Positions 21,751 through 31,854 of a stretch of DNA of 64,000 nucleotides are shown here, in pieces. A model generated the notes under the pieces. That model had not been told where the DNA came from. It made no database searches and worked only from the letters and a program-made list of their open reading frames with translations. The translations under genes and the position numbers were made by a program. The stretch's first letter is position 1; each line of letters starts with the position of its first letter. The stretch spans positions 182,897 to 246,896 of the forward strand of contig NW_013657671.1 of the NCBI RefSeq assembly GCF_000142905.1, given 5' to 3'. This DNA comes from Thecamonas trahens ATCC 50062 (taxonomy: Eukaryota; Apusozoa; Apusomonadida; Apusomonadidae).

Positions 21751-23165
21751 GCTACACACTGTCTTTGGTGAGTTGCTTCATCCGCTGCCTCAACAGGGAG
21801 GTAGAGGGGGGGGGGGGAGGGGGAGGGGCCGACGGCGCGCGAAAGTAGATTCTAAGCATCAAATGCTATTCGCCCGCCACAACCTGGCGCTATCCAAGGC
21901 AGAGGCAGGGGCACCCATTGTGGGGGGTCTTCAGTAGGGTATGGGGGAGGAAAATGGGGACGGGAGGGGGGAGAGGGGGGGGGCTACGTTTGGCTAGTGG
22001 TGGAGGTGGAGGCGTACGTGGGTGACGGGAGGCGAGCTGGCGCAGTGGGGTGTCCGTCTGCTCAAAGCTGCCGAGGGGGAGCTGACGACTGGCCACCAAC
22101 CAGGATGGGATTGGGAAAAGACGGCGGAATGTGGGGGGGGGGAAAGGCGGGAAGGGGGAAGGGCGCGCGTAGAATCTGCAGTCTCCACATCCCCCCCTTC
22201 ACGCACACGCACATACACACACTGTCACGTCATCACACGCATTGCGACCCACATGCCACCGCCCCCGCGCCCAACCCCCCCCACACCCCCCCCCTATCCT
22301 CCTCAACCTCCCCTCTCACTTGCTTTCAGCTTGATCATCAACAGGATGCTACACAGATCAGCATCAAACAAATCCAGATCCCCCCCCCTCTCACCCCACA
22401 TCGCCTCGCCTCAAATGGCAAACTCTGTCTGACACTGTCTCCCTCCCCTCCCCCTCCTCCCTCCCCCTACCACACACACACTGTCACGCACACCTGTCTT
22501 TGTCAAGACATGGTGTGGGGGGTTTGGAATGCTTGTTGATTGCTGTGCAGAATAGGCGCACAGGGGGGGTGAGGGGAGGCCTGGTGTGTGTGGACCTGGG
22601 GCTACCAAGGGGTTGACGGTGTGTCGCTGACCGACGAGTGGAGGAGGACGTGGGCAAAGGAAGGGGTTGGGAGAGGTTGGATGGGGATCAAGGGCGGCAT
22701 ATGGCGGTGGGTTGGCCGGTATGGGAGGCTATGACAGCTGGTGGTCCATTGGTGTGGAGATGGAGGGGATGGAGGGCGAGAAGGAAAGGGATGCTGGTCG
22801 GACGGGATCGATGGTGGTGTTGCCTGGTTGTGTGTGTGCGTGTGCCGGAAGGCAAGGGGAGGCAGAATGAGCTGGAAGAAGAAGGAGAGAGATCTTGGTC
22901 CTGGTTGGAGAGGTATCCTTGGCGGTGGTGGTTGCGCCACTGCGGTCGGCAATGGTCTGGTGATGGCTTGGCCAGACTGGTGGCGGATGAAAGGGTGCAC
23001 AATGATGATCGTTTTGTTTCCTCGGATCGGCTGGGGAGGGTGGCTACTGCGGGTGGAAGAGGGCAGATCGAGCAAGTTGTCGGTTGCAGACCGCAAACAC
23101 TGTCAGTGGTGCTGTTGCTCTGCCGCTTGTCGGCGAGCCTCTGCAGCTCTGCCCCTCTCCCTGCG
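21751..23165. other. Non-coding region with purine/pyrimidine-rich tracts
   Basis: No ORF here has credible codon use or domains. It contains G-runs (about 21805-21830, 21960-21985, 22130-22140), C-runs (22270-22330, 22440-22470), and CA-rich stretches near 22200-22230. At 22847-22856 is a 10-base stretch perfectly complementary to 23229-23238, which would enclose the telomere-like motif; it may be chance. Confidence 0.5.
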
Positions 23166-23963
23166 AGCAGAGTCCGCCGAGTTTCTTGACGCGGACTCTG
23201 CTAGCACCCTAACCCTAAGAGTTGTTTTCTTGCCTTCCCCCCTCACCCCCTCTCTTCCCTATTTCCTGCCATTGTAATCCTCGCGATGCTTGGCGCCTCT
23301 GGGTCTGTTTCTCCTCGGGTTTGGATCCCCAAGGCGCCTGGTTCTTCCCCTGCCTGCGCTCAATGCGCGCAATGCAAACCCGTGGCACAGATGCTGGACG
23401 GCTTTCCCCAGCCGCTGACATGTTTGTTGCTGCAACCTGGCCGCTGCTATCGCGGCACTAGCCATGTGCTGTGGCTGACCAAGGCGCACGGTGGCCTGCG
23501 GGCGCGAGTGCTGTCCAACAAGCCTGCCCATGCGCAGGAGAGCGATTGCGCATCAAGGCGCGCGGCCGAGGGCGCGAGACAACGGACCCCCCATACCCGT
23601 GGCTCGCACGCAAGCGCCTGTGTCTGCAGGCTCTTGGGATTCCGGCTCGAGCTCGGCGCCTCGGCGCGCGACTCGAGCCGAGACGGTTCGCCCTCGTCCT
23701 TTTTATGCCTGCCGGCTTGCCTTTTCATCCGGGCCCACCCCGGGGCCGGCAGGCGCCTGTGATCCCAAGGCCCGCCCTCGCTTGCTCTTGGCTTCTTGCC
23801 TGCCCTCGCCTCTGGCTGCGCACCTTGCGCGACCGCGCCCGGGCTTTACTCGGCTCCTGAACGTGGTCAGGCATGGAAAGTCCGCTCTGCTCGATGTCTT
23901 GCCTGCCGAGCGCCCAGCCAAGCCGCGATGCGGTGCGCCAAGGCACCTGCTCGTTGTTTTTTT
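23166..23963 (+). ncRNA. Candidate structured RNA, possibly telomerase RNA
   Basis: Elements in order on the + strand: a perfect 12-bp hairpin (166-177 paired with 191-202, offsets from 23000); four bases later two telomeric units CCCTAACCCTAA (23207-23218); a 9-bp stem 23643-23651/23672-23680; a 10-bp stem 23707-23716/23745-23754; a GGAAAGTCC motif (23875-23883) recalling the conserved core of RNase P/MRP RNAs; and a T7 run at 23957-23963 that could end Pol III transcription. Protein ORFs across the stretch lack domains. In telomerase RNAs a template of about 1.5-2 repeats is often bounded on its 5' side by a stem, as here. All of this is inference; ends, strand and transcription are unproven, and an interstitial telomeric repeat is the simple alternative. 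Confidence 0.3.
23207..23218 (+). repeat. Two tandem telomere-type units (CCCTAA)2
   Basis: CCCTAACCCTAA, the C-strand of TTAGGG telomeres, followed by G and preceded by AGCA and the 12-bp hairpin. It is the only tandem telomeric motif noticed in the window. Confidence 0.9.
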
Positions 23964-24651
23964 CTGTGTCCTCCTTCCTCCTCCTCCTCTCTTCGCCAGC
24001 CGCATCATCTTGTCCCAGTCTCGGAGTTTACGGCCCGCCACGTCATCGCCAGCACAAGGTGCCCAACATTGTATTCCCCCCTCCGCCGCCGAACCGTCTC
24101 CACGAGGATCTCGCTCTCACTCTCTCTTTCTCTCTCTTTGCTCGACATGCTGTTGCACGTCGAGACTGCTCATTACGCCGTCTGTACCCTTGTTGATGGC
24201 CTGCACCAGCTCACACCCTCGCGCTCACATTCTGATCTGTCTTCTCCCCATCTCTCCCTGCTTCCCACACACTCTGTCTCTCCCCTATCTTAGCCACTGG
24301 TCTCTCCTCCCATGTGTACCGGCACGTCTCCACGCCTGCCTCTCTCCTCGCCCAACTCTCACTTTTCCTCTTCTCCGCGCACCCTCCCTCCAACGCACGG
24401 CACATACGTACCACCATTTGCCCCAACTCGCGTACCCGGTTCTCCCCTCCCTCTGATGCATGACGCGGTCAACCTGCATGCACGGCATGGCGCAAGCTGC
24501 CCCTTCCCCCCGTTTTCTCCATGCTTACTGCACGGACAGAAGCGAAACCTTCTCTCTCGCTACACACACACATCGGATAGCCTAGATAGATAGATAGCCA
24601 AAGACTGCATGCATAGCGCAGCGCGTTTGTTGTGGTCGGTTTAATCCTGCT
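23964..24651. other. Pyrimidine-rich intergenic region downstream of the myosin gene
   Basis: C/T-rich sequence with CT repeats (about 24115-24140) and (GATA)3 near 24585-24597. ORFs lack domains and natural composition. No gene is seen; the myosin 3' UTR probably lies at the right end. Confidence 0.5.
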
Positions 24652-27600
24652 TCACATCTCGTCGAGCTCGTCGAGGAACGAGTCGAGCGGCAGCGCCTCG
24701 ACTTCGATGGCGCTAACGTCGACCTCAACCGGAGCCGACTTGAGCATCTTGAGCTGGATCTTGAGCTCCTCGTCATCCTCCGCGTCGTCCTCATCGTCCG
24801 AGGCCGAGTCAATGCCCTCGTAGATGCAGTACTCCTCGGTGACGCGCTGGACGAGCTCGTCGGTCCAGGGAATGACGTAGGCCAGGTCCTCGGGACGGAC
24901 AAAGACGCCGCAGCGAGGCGGACAGCGGAAGTAGACCTCGCCCTTGACCGAGCCGTTGTTCTTGCCCTTGCCCGGCACGTCGAGCTCGACGCCGACCCAG
25001 GTTCCGGTGGCAAACTTGGTCGGCCCGACAAAGCGGACGACACCCATCTTGGACGAGCCCTTGCGCCACACCGGATCGCCGACTTTGAACTCATGGGTGC
25101 CCGGCTTGACGAGATGCAGCATGTGGCCACGGACAAAGAGACCGTGGCCCGGCGGGCAGTCAAAGAGCTTCACGCCCATGACGGTGCCGTCGCATCCGCC
25201 CTGAGCGGTGGCAGTCTTCTTTGGCGTGACAATGCCGACAAAAGTCGAGCTGCCAGCATACGGCAGCTCGCCGACCCACTCGACGCGGCAGAGCGAGCGG
25301 CCAAACTTGACGAGGGTTCCGCGGAGAGCCTCTGTGCGGGCAGCGAGGCGGCGCGAGAGCTTCTCCTTGATGCGACGCTCGCGGCGGATCTGCTTCTGCT
25401 TCACAGCCTCCTCCTCCTTCTTCTTGGCAAGCATGGCCTCCTGCTGGGCGAGCTCGGCGGCGAGCCGCTCCTGACGAGCCTTGTACATGGCCTCCTTCTT
25501 CTCAGCGCGCTCGCGCTTCTTGCGGTTGCGCTCGTATTCGCGGCGCTCAAGCTCGGCCTTGATCTCGGCCTGCTTGCGCTCGAGCTCGGCCTCGGCCTGG
25601 TCGACGAGCCGCTGCTTCTCGGCGGCGAGCCGCTTCTCGCGCTCGAGCCGCTGCATCTCCAACAAGCGGGCCATCTCCTCCTCGCGGCGGGTCTTGTCGT
25701 CCGAGAGCATGCGGTTCTCTTCCTTGATAGCCTTGGTGAGCGACTTGGCGGCCTTGGCCACGCCCGCCTTGTACGCCTCGGTCTTGTCCTTGGAGTAAAA
25801 GTCGTTGGTAAACTCAGCGACGGCCGAGCGGAGCGCCTTGGCCGCCGAGCGGAGGATCTCGGCGCGCTTGGCCAGCTTCTCACGCTCCTTGGCACGCTTG
25901 GCGCCGTTGGCAAAGTCGACAAGCGACTTGAGGGTGATCTCGAGCGGTGCAAGGGCACCCTCGGCTGCGTGCAGCGACGGCACGAGGTGGGTCTGGCGGT
26001 ACTCCTCCTTGATTCGCTGCCGCTCCTCCTCTTCCTCTTCGAGAATCTTGCGGTCGGCCTCCTCGGGCGAGTAGCCCTCGGCGACGAGCTGGCGCTTGCG
26101 CTCGATGCGCTTCTTGATCCGCTCATACTCTTCGACGAGCTGCGGAAGGCGGCGACGGGCGAGCCACATGCGGTGCAGGGCCTGAAAGTGCTCGAGCGCG
26201 GCCTTCATCTTGGCCTTTTTGGCGCGGAGCGCGCGGTCGCGGGCAGCTGACATGGCCTTGAACATGTTGTCTTTGAGAAAGACGAGGTCGTAGCCGACCT
26301 GGAACGGTGCCATGTTGGTCCGGTTCTTGACAGCCTCGGGATCCTCATCGACCACCATCTGGCAGAGGAACTTGATGGCGTCGTCAGGGCTCTTGGCCTT
26401 GAGCGCAGCCTTGTCGTCGACAAGATCCTCAAAGTAGTCGATAAAGGCCTCCTTGTTGCGCTGGACCGGGTAGCCGGCCATGCGCATCTCGATGACGGCG
26501 CCCATGCCTGCCGAGATGAGCTGGTCGAGGACTTTCCAGTCCTCAAACATGCCGCCCTTGGTCATGGTGCAGTTAGGCTTGACGCAGCGGACAAACATCG
26601 GGTCTGTCTCCATCAGCTTGTCGTGCAGATCGTCGAGCGAAGCCTTGAACTTGGATGCGATGGTGGAGACGCCACGGCGGCTGCCGCCGGACCCGCCGCT
26701 GCTCTCGGGCACGAGGGCGACGACAAATGCCGAGGACGAGGCCTGGAGGACGGCAGCAAGGTCCTTGGCCATCGAGTCCTTGTTCTTCTCGACAGCGGCA
26801 ACCGTGGTGTACCACACCTTGCCGGCGTAGTGGTAGACAAAAAGTCGGTCTTGTCGCGGGCATGCTTGGAGGTGTCGATGCGCGGCCACCAGCCGAAAAA
26901 GTCGTCGCGGGCCGTCTTCCACTCCTGGTCGCCGAGCGGCTTCTTGCGGCCCTTGGTAAACTCGGCCACAATCTCGGTAAGGAACTTCTCATCGGCCATG
27001 CGCGGGTTGGCCATGAGCTCGCGGTTTGTCTGCGACTGCTTGGTCACGCCGTTGAGAATGGAGAAATGTTCTTGGCCTTGGCCGCCTTCTTGTCGCTCTT
27101 GTCGATGGGACCCTTGATGAGCTGGACGCACGCCGAGTTGTCAGCGTACTCGATGTCGTCGACGTGGAGGCCTTGCGACCGGTAGAGCTCCTGCTGCTTA
27201 GGAATCTGGTTCTCGTAGAAAAAGTGCTGCAGCTGCTCGTTGGTCAGGTTGATGCAAAGCTGCTCAAACTTGTTGTTGGTCAGCACGCTGTGGTCCGGCT
27301 GCTTCTTCTCAAACGACTCAAAGCCAAAAATGTCAAGAACGCCGATCCACTTGGCCCCTGCCCCGCCAGGCGCCGAAATCACCGTATTGATGTGCTCCTC
27401 CACCAAGAGCTCAAAAAGCCGGCCGTACATCTGCTTGGCCAGTGCGTCGGCGTTGTCGTACGCCTGTTGCTCGGTCAGGTTCTTGATCGTCGTCTCCGTG
27501 ATGTGGAAGAAGAGCAGCGCGTCCGAGAGGCCCTGCTGTGAGACGCCGAGCAGCTCGGCCACCCACCCGACCTCCTGCGGCGTGTCGATGTTGCACGTCT

Positions 27601-28816
27601 GGCCTTCCTCGGTCGCTGAAAACTTGATCTGGCCCAGAATGAGGATGGCTGCGAGGATCCGATAGAGCTGCTGCCGGAACTCGGGCCCAAGCCCGAGCGT
27701 GTCCATGTTCTCCACAAACGTTGCATACCGCTTGTCGTCGTGCATCGGCTCGCCGTGGTGGTCCACAAAGCACGTGTTGACGTTGCACCGGTCGCGGCCC
27801 ACAAGGTACCGGTACTGGTCGTACGTCGTCAGGTGCAGGGCCGCCAGCTCGGCCGGCGAGAAGTTCTCAAACATCATGTAGAAGATGTGGTAGTTGCGCT
27901 CGTCGAGCTCCTGCAGCACAATCCGCGACTTTTCCAGCAGGTACTGGTTGATTCGCGCGCCCACAATGACGTTCTGCTGATTGAACTGGATCTCCACAAA
28001 CTTGCCAAACCGCGACGAGTTGTCGTTCCGCGTCGTCTTGGCGTTGCCAAACGCCTCCAGCACCTCGGATGTCGCCAGGATCTTCGAGTTGACGTCGAGC
28101 TCCTGCGTGCCCTTCTCCGCCACAAACGCAATGTACTGCAGCACGTGCTTGGTCGACTCACTCTTGCCGGCCCCAGACTCGCCCGAAATCACAATCGACT
28201 GGTTGATCGGCCGGCCAGGCTCCGGCGAACACATCTTACGGTAGACCTCGTCGCCCGTGGCGTAGATGTGCGGCGGGAGCTCCGGATCCGCAAACGGGCG
28301 GCCCTTGTACTTTTCCATCGTCTCCTGGTTGATCAGCCCCATGTCCTGCAGCGGGTTTGCCACCACAAGAATCTCACCCACGTACGTGTAGTACAGCATC
28401 GGCTTGGCCTTGTACCGCATCCGCAGGTTGTACATCAGCTCACCCACCTGCAAGTCTTCCAGCTCGACCATGTTTTGCCGGCCCTCTCGGTTCGACTGCG
28501 CCATGATTTGCACCAGTAGGTCGTCGGTCTGTGTCACCTTGAGCGCCTTGGGCTGGTTGTTGTAGTCGGGATCTCGTACGCATCGTGCACATAGATCTCC
28601 CCATAATGGCTCCAGCGAGATCTCACTATCCGACGGTGTGCCCTTGACCTTGGCCGCGAGCTTCGGCGGCTCGGGCGGCTTGTGCTCCTTCTTGTCCTTG
28701 GAACTTGACGCCCCACCTCCAAACCGGCTCTTCTTGACCTCGGGCTCGGGCTCCTTTCCAAAGTTAAGGACCCACACCAAGTCCTCGTTGTGGAACGAGG
28801 TGAACACCTTGGTCAT
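24652..28816 (-). CDS. Myosin with a coiled-coil tail and C-terminal CAP-Gly domains (two frame breaks)
   Basis: The motor domain is complete: P-loop GESGAGKS (212-219), switch I NDNSSRFGK (264-272), switch II DIFGFESFE (495-503), the RCVKPN block and MRMAGYPVQRNKEAF of the converter. One IQ-like segment and a long Glu/Lys/Arg-rich helix follow. Near the C-terminus is a canonical CAP-Gly domain (about 1246-1317) with GKNNGSVKG and CGVFVRPEDL, preceded by a weaker CAP-Gly-like segment ending GHGLFVRGHMLHLV. An acidic tail ends the protein (about 1,388 residues). Two single-base deficits interrupt it: TTT at 27064-27066 and TTTTT at 26839-26843 (sense T). One more T at each gives an unbroken motor. 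CAP-Gly domains bind microtubule plus-end proteins and tubulin tails, so this motor may link actin to microtubules (inference). Confidence 0.9.
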
Positions 28817-29251
28817 CGCTATGCAGTTGGAGGGGGGGGGGAGGGGGGGAGTGGGGAGGGGGGGGAGTGTAAGTAGGGGGGAGGGGGAGAGGACAGAGGA
28901 GGTATCTATTTCAGCCGTTGGCGGGAGGGAGAGGCTAACGGGCGAGGTGGTTGGCGAGGGGGAGGGGTATGGCCATAGCCATGGGTATGAACGATGGGGA
29001 TGGAGGGAAGAGGGAAGATTAAGTGTGTAAGGTAGAAGTTAGTGAGGAGGGGGGGGGAGTGGAGGTCCGTACCAGCTGACCTAGGTGAGGTGTTGCTTGG
29101 TGAGGGGGAGAGGGGGGGTGGGGGGGGGAGGCTGAGAGGGCAAACAGCGGTGATCGTGATCGATCGTGATCAGGACGGAGGCGGAGAGCGAGAGAGTGGG
29201 AGCGGACCGATTGAGGTATGTGGTCAAGCACCCGTCTTTGGAACTGTAACC
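28817..29251. promoter_or_regulatory. Divergent promoter region of myosin and BCKDHB, with a phased GATC element
   Basis: A 435-bp gap between two start codons. G-runs on the + strand occur near 28829-28870 and 29050-29130. At 29152, 29158, 29162 and 29168 lie four GATC tetramers forming GTGATCGTGATCGATCG, ending about 80 bp before the BCKDHB ATG. No ORF is credible. Confidence 0.45.
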
Positions 29252-30635
29252 ATGCTGAGGCTCTCCCGTGCGGTGTGCAGCATGCCGACTCGCGTACGTG
29301 GCTACTCTAGAGGCAAGGAGGTAGTGGGGGGAAGGGGGGAGGGGGAGGGGAGGGCGGGCGAGGGGGGGGGGGGGACTGGCTGGGTTTTTTGGTCGATGAG
29401 AAGCGCTGCACCGCTGTGGGCGGACAGAGTCACGAGGGCGACGGGCATGGCGAGGCGAGGCTCCTGGTGAGGCATAGTGACAGGTGACGGGTGACGGGAA
29501 CTCGGCTCACGATATGTGTGGGAGGGTGTGGGGACATGGGTGGTTTGTGGTGTAGGCGTTTGCAAGCACTGCAGTTGCAGCAGCTGGCAGTGGCGGCGAC
29601 AAGCTCCCTGGCTTTGTGCACAAGGTTGTGGACGAGGACGTGCCGCAGGACGGCGAGATGGTGGAGATGAACCTGTTTGAGGCCGTGAATGCGGCGATGG
29701 ACGTGGCGCTGGACACTGATGAGACGGCGTGTGTGTTTGGCGAAGACGTGGCGTTTGGCGGCGTCTTCCGCTGCTCGATGAACCTGATGGAGAAGTACGG
29801 CAAGGACCGGGTGTTCTCGACGCCGCTCTCAGAGCAGGGCATTGCCGGCTTTGCGATCGGCATGGCGGCGATGGGCTCGACAGCGATTGCGGAGATCCAG
29901 TTTGCCGACTACATCTTCCCGGCGTTTGACCAGATTGTCAACGAGGCGGCCAAGTACCGGTACCGGTCGGGCGGCATGTTTGACGTCGGCGGCCTCACCA
30001 TCCGCTCACCGTACGGCGCAGTTGGCCACGGTGGCCTGTACCACTCGCAGTCGCCCGAGGCCTACTTTTCGCACACGCCCGGCCTCAAGGTTGTCATTCC
30101 GCGCTCGCCGCAGCAGGCCAAGGGCCTCCTGCTGTCGGCCATCCGCGACCCGAACCCGGTGCTTGTGTTTGAGCCCAAGGCGCTCTATCGCGCCGCCAAC
30201 GAGCCTGTTCCGGTCGAGGACTACGAAATCCCGCTGGGCAAGGCGCAGGTCCTCAAGGAGGGCTCGGACGTGACTGTCGTCGGCTACGGCGCCCAGATCT
30301 ACGTCCTCGAGCAGGCCATCCTCATGGCCGAGAAGGAGCTGGGCATCTCGTGCGAGCTCATCGACCTCCGCTCCATCCTTCCCTGGGACAAGGACACTGT
30401 CATCGACTCGGTGAACAAGACCGGGCGCGCCGTCATCTCGCATGAGGCGCCCAAGACCTCCGGCTTTGCCGCAGAGGTCTCGTCCACCATTCAGGAAGCA
30501 TGTTTCCTCAACCTCGAGTCGCCCATCCAGCGCGTCTGCGGCTGGGACACCCCGTTCCCGCTCATCTTTGAGCCGGTCTACGTCCCCGACAAGCACCGCG
30601 TGTTTGAGGGCATCAAGGCCGCCATCGAGTTCTAA
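29252..30635 (+). CDS. BCKDHB: Branched-chain 2-oxoacid dehydrogenase E1 beta subunit
   Basis: This is the beta subunit of the mitochondrial thiamine-dependent dehydrogenase that oxidises the 2-oxoacids of Leu, Ile and Val. Exon 1 (29252-29293) encodes [14 protein letters not shown], a typical basic mitochondrial presequence. The intron is 29294-29555 (262 bp, GTACGT...TGTAG, G-rich) and exon 2 is 29556-30635; phase is kept. The 373-residue product follows the family closely: [58 protein letters not shown]. The FGGVFRC motif separates it from pyruvate dehydrogenase beta. The alpha subunit is not in the window. Confidence 0.95.
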
Positions 30636-30702
30636 ACCACTCTCGCGCCCGCCGTCACACACCTCTCGCCAGCCTGCGAGATTCAAAGTGCCACAGCGTT
30701 TA

Positions 30703-31353
30703 TCAGGCCAGCTCGCCCTCGCTCTTGCTTCCGCGAGTGGCCGAGTTGTAGCGGAACAGCTGGTACAGCTGGGCAATCTCGTTGGAGACGTGGCAGACAA
30801 AGAGCGGGTAGTTCTGCGGCGAGATGGCAAGCGACCAGCGCATAAAGAGCAGCGAGTAGACAACAAGCGAAGAGGTCATCATTGGATCAATCTTCGTCGG
30901 ATCCTCGTTACCCACAATGTGGGCAATCGCGGCCGCCGGAATGGTCCAGTTGGCCATCGCGCCGACAAAGCCCACAAACTTGGTCCAAGTATCGCCCTTC
31001 TCGGCATCCTTGCCGTCTTTGCCCTCGCTCCCGCCATCACCTGAGCTTCCCCCGTCGCCGCCATCGCCAGCACTCGAACTGGCCTCGGCCCCAGCCTGAC
31101 CGCTCTTGGCCTTTTCCAGCCGCTGAGCCACCACTGCGTCCTCCACAGGCTTGTACACCGGCTCGGCCGGCGGGACGTAAGCAGGCAAATCCGCGTCGCG
31201 CTTGCTACCGTTTGCTCCTCCGGCAGCAGTACTACCAGATGCCATCCGGACCGCCGCCATCATCCGACCAGCACCCAACCCCAGCCCCCCGGTCATTCCG
31301 CTCGCCATTGCCAGTGCCAGCGCCCGTCGTCCGCTTCCACCAGTCGCCGCCAT
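30703..31353 (-). CDS. MPC1: Mitochondrial pyruvate carrier 1 with an extended N-terminus
   Basis: MPC1 and MPC2 form the inner-membrane pyruvate transporter. The C-terminal 100 residues carry the family pattern: [55 protein letters not shown]. The 216-residue product is about twice the usual MPC1 length (about 110). The extra N-terminus has a basic, Met/Gly-rich presequence-like start and then a Ser/Gly/Asp-rich linker ([13 protein letters not shown]). The start is the ATG at 31351-31353. The gene converges with BCKDHB, which supplies acyl-CoA in the same compartment; the pairing may be coincidental. Confidence 0.9.
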   Translation of the reverse strand: MAATGGSGRRALALAMASGMTGGLGLGAGRMMAAVRMASGSTAAGGANGSKRDADLPAYVPPAEPVYKPVEDAVVAQRLEKAKSGQAGAEASSSAGDGGDGGSSGDGGSEGKDGKDAEKGDTWTKFVGFVGAMANWTIPAAAIAHIVGNEDPTKIDPMMTSSLVVYSLLFMRWSLAISPQNYPLFVCHVSNEIAQLYQLFRYNSATRGSKSEGELA

Positions 31354-31520
31354 TGCCACGCGCCCACCTCCGCCAGCACCACCCCCACACTGCGAACGGC
31401 AGCCCAGCCCATACGACCCACGCCCGCACTCCGGAGCATCTCCTTTTACTTGAACAGCAGAGAGGCGTGTAAGTGCAAGGAGGAGAGGGGGGAGGGGAGG
31501 GGGGGATCAGAGCAGTGTGT

Positions 31521-31854
31521 GATCACGATCATGATCATGATCATGATCATGATCATGATCACAAGGGGGGGAGGGGGGGGTGACCATACCCGGGCCATAC
31601 TCCAGAACCCACACCTCTCCCCCCCCCCCCACCCCCCTTCAAAAAAAAGAATTTTAGCATATTCTCCTTATAACAACCATCGGCGTCATTGTCCTCGATC
31701 ATGATCATGATCATGATCATGATCATGATCATGATCACAAGGGGGGGAGGGGGGGGTGACCATACCCGGGCCATACTCCAGAACCCACACCTCTCCCCCC
31801 CCCCCCACATCCATGCATATCCTCCTCATAGCAACCATCGCCGTCATTGTCCTC
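31521..31854. repeat. Tandem duplication of a 5' region with GATCAT arrays
   Basis: Two units, 31521-31696 and 31697-31854. Each has six or seven GATC at 6-bp spacing, a G-run, a shared segment (TGACCATACCCGGGCCATAC and onward), a C-run and then a segment ending in GTCATTGTCCTC. In the second unit the last segment encodes the glycosyltransferase signal peptide; in the first the corresponding start codon is absent and the copy has diverged. Expected binding factors are unknown. Confidence 0.9.

Noticed and set aside
22602-23277. Several ORFs of 100-180 codons on both strands
   Set aside because: Pro/Ser/His- or Trp/Arg-rich composition from C/G-runs, no domains, no normal codon bias.
23305-23340. 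T-arm-like sequence GGGTTTGGATCCCC suggesting a tRNA
   Set aside because: The loop is not TTCNANN and no acceptor or anticodon stem can be drawn at the right distances.
23491-24456. 321-codon plus-strand ORF across the hairpin cluster
   Set aside because: Composition is Ser/Pro/Arg/Cys-rich, changes character along its length, and no domain is visible; the stretch looks structural at the RNA level instead.
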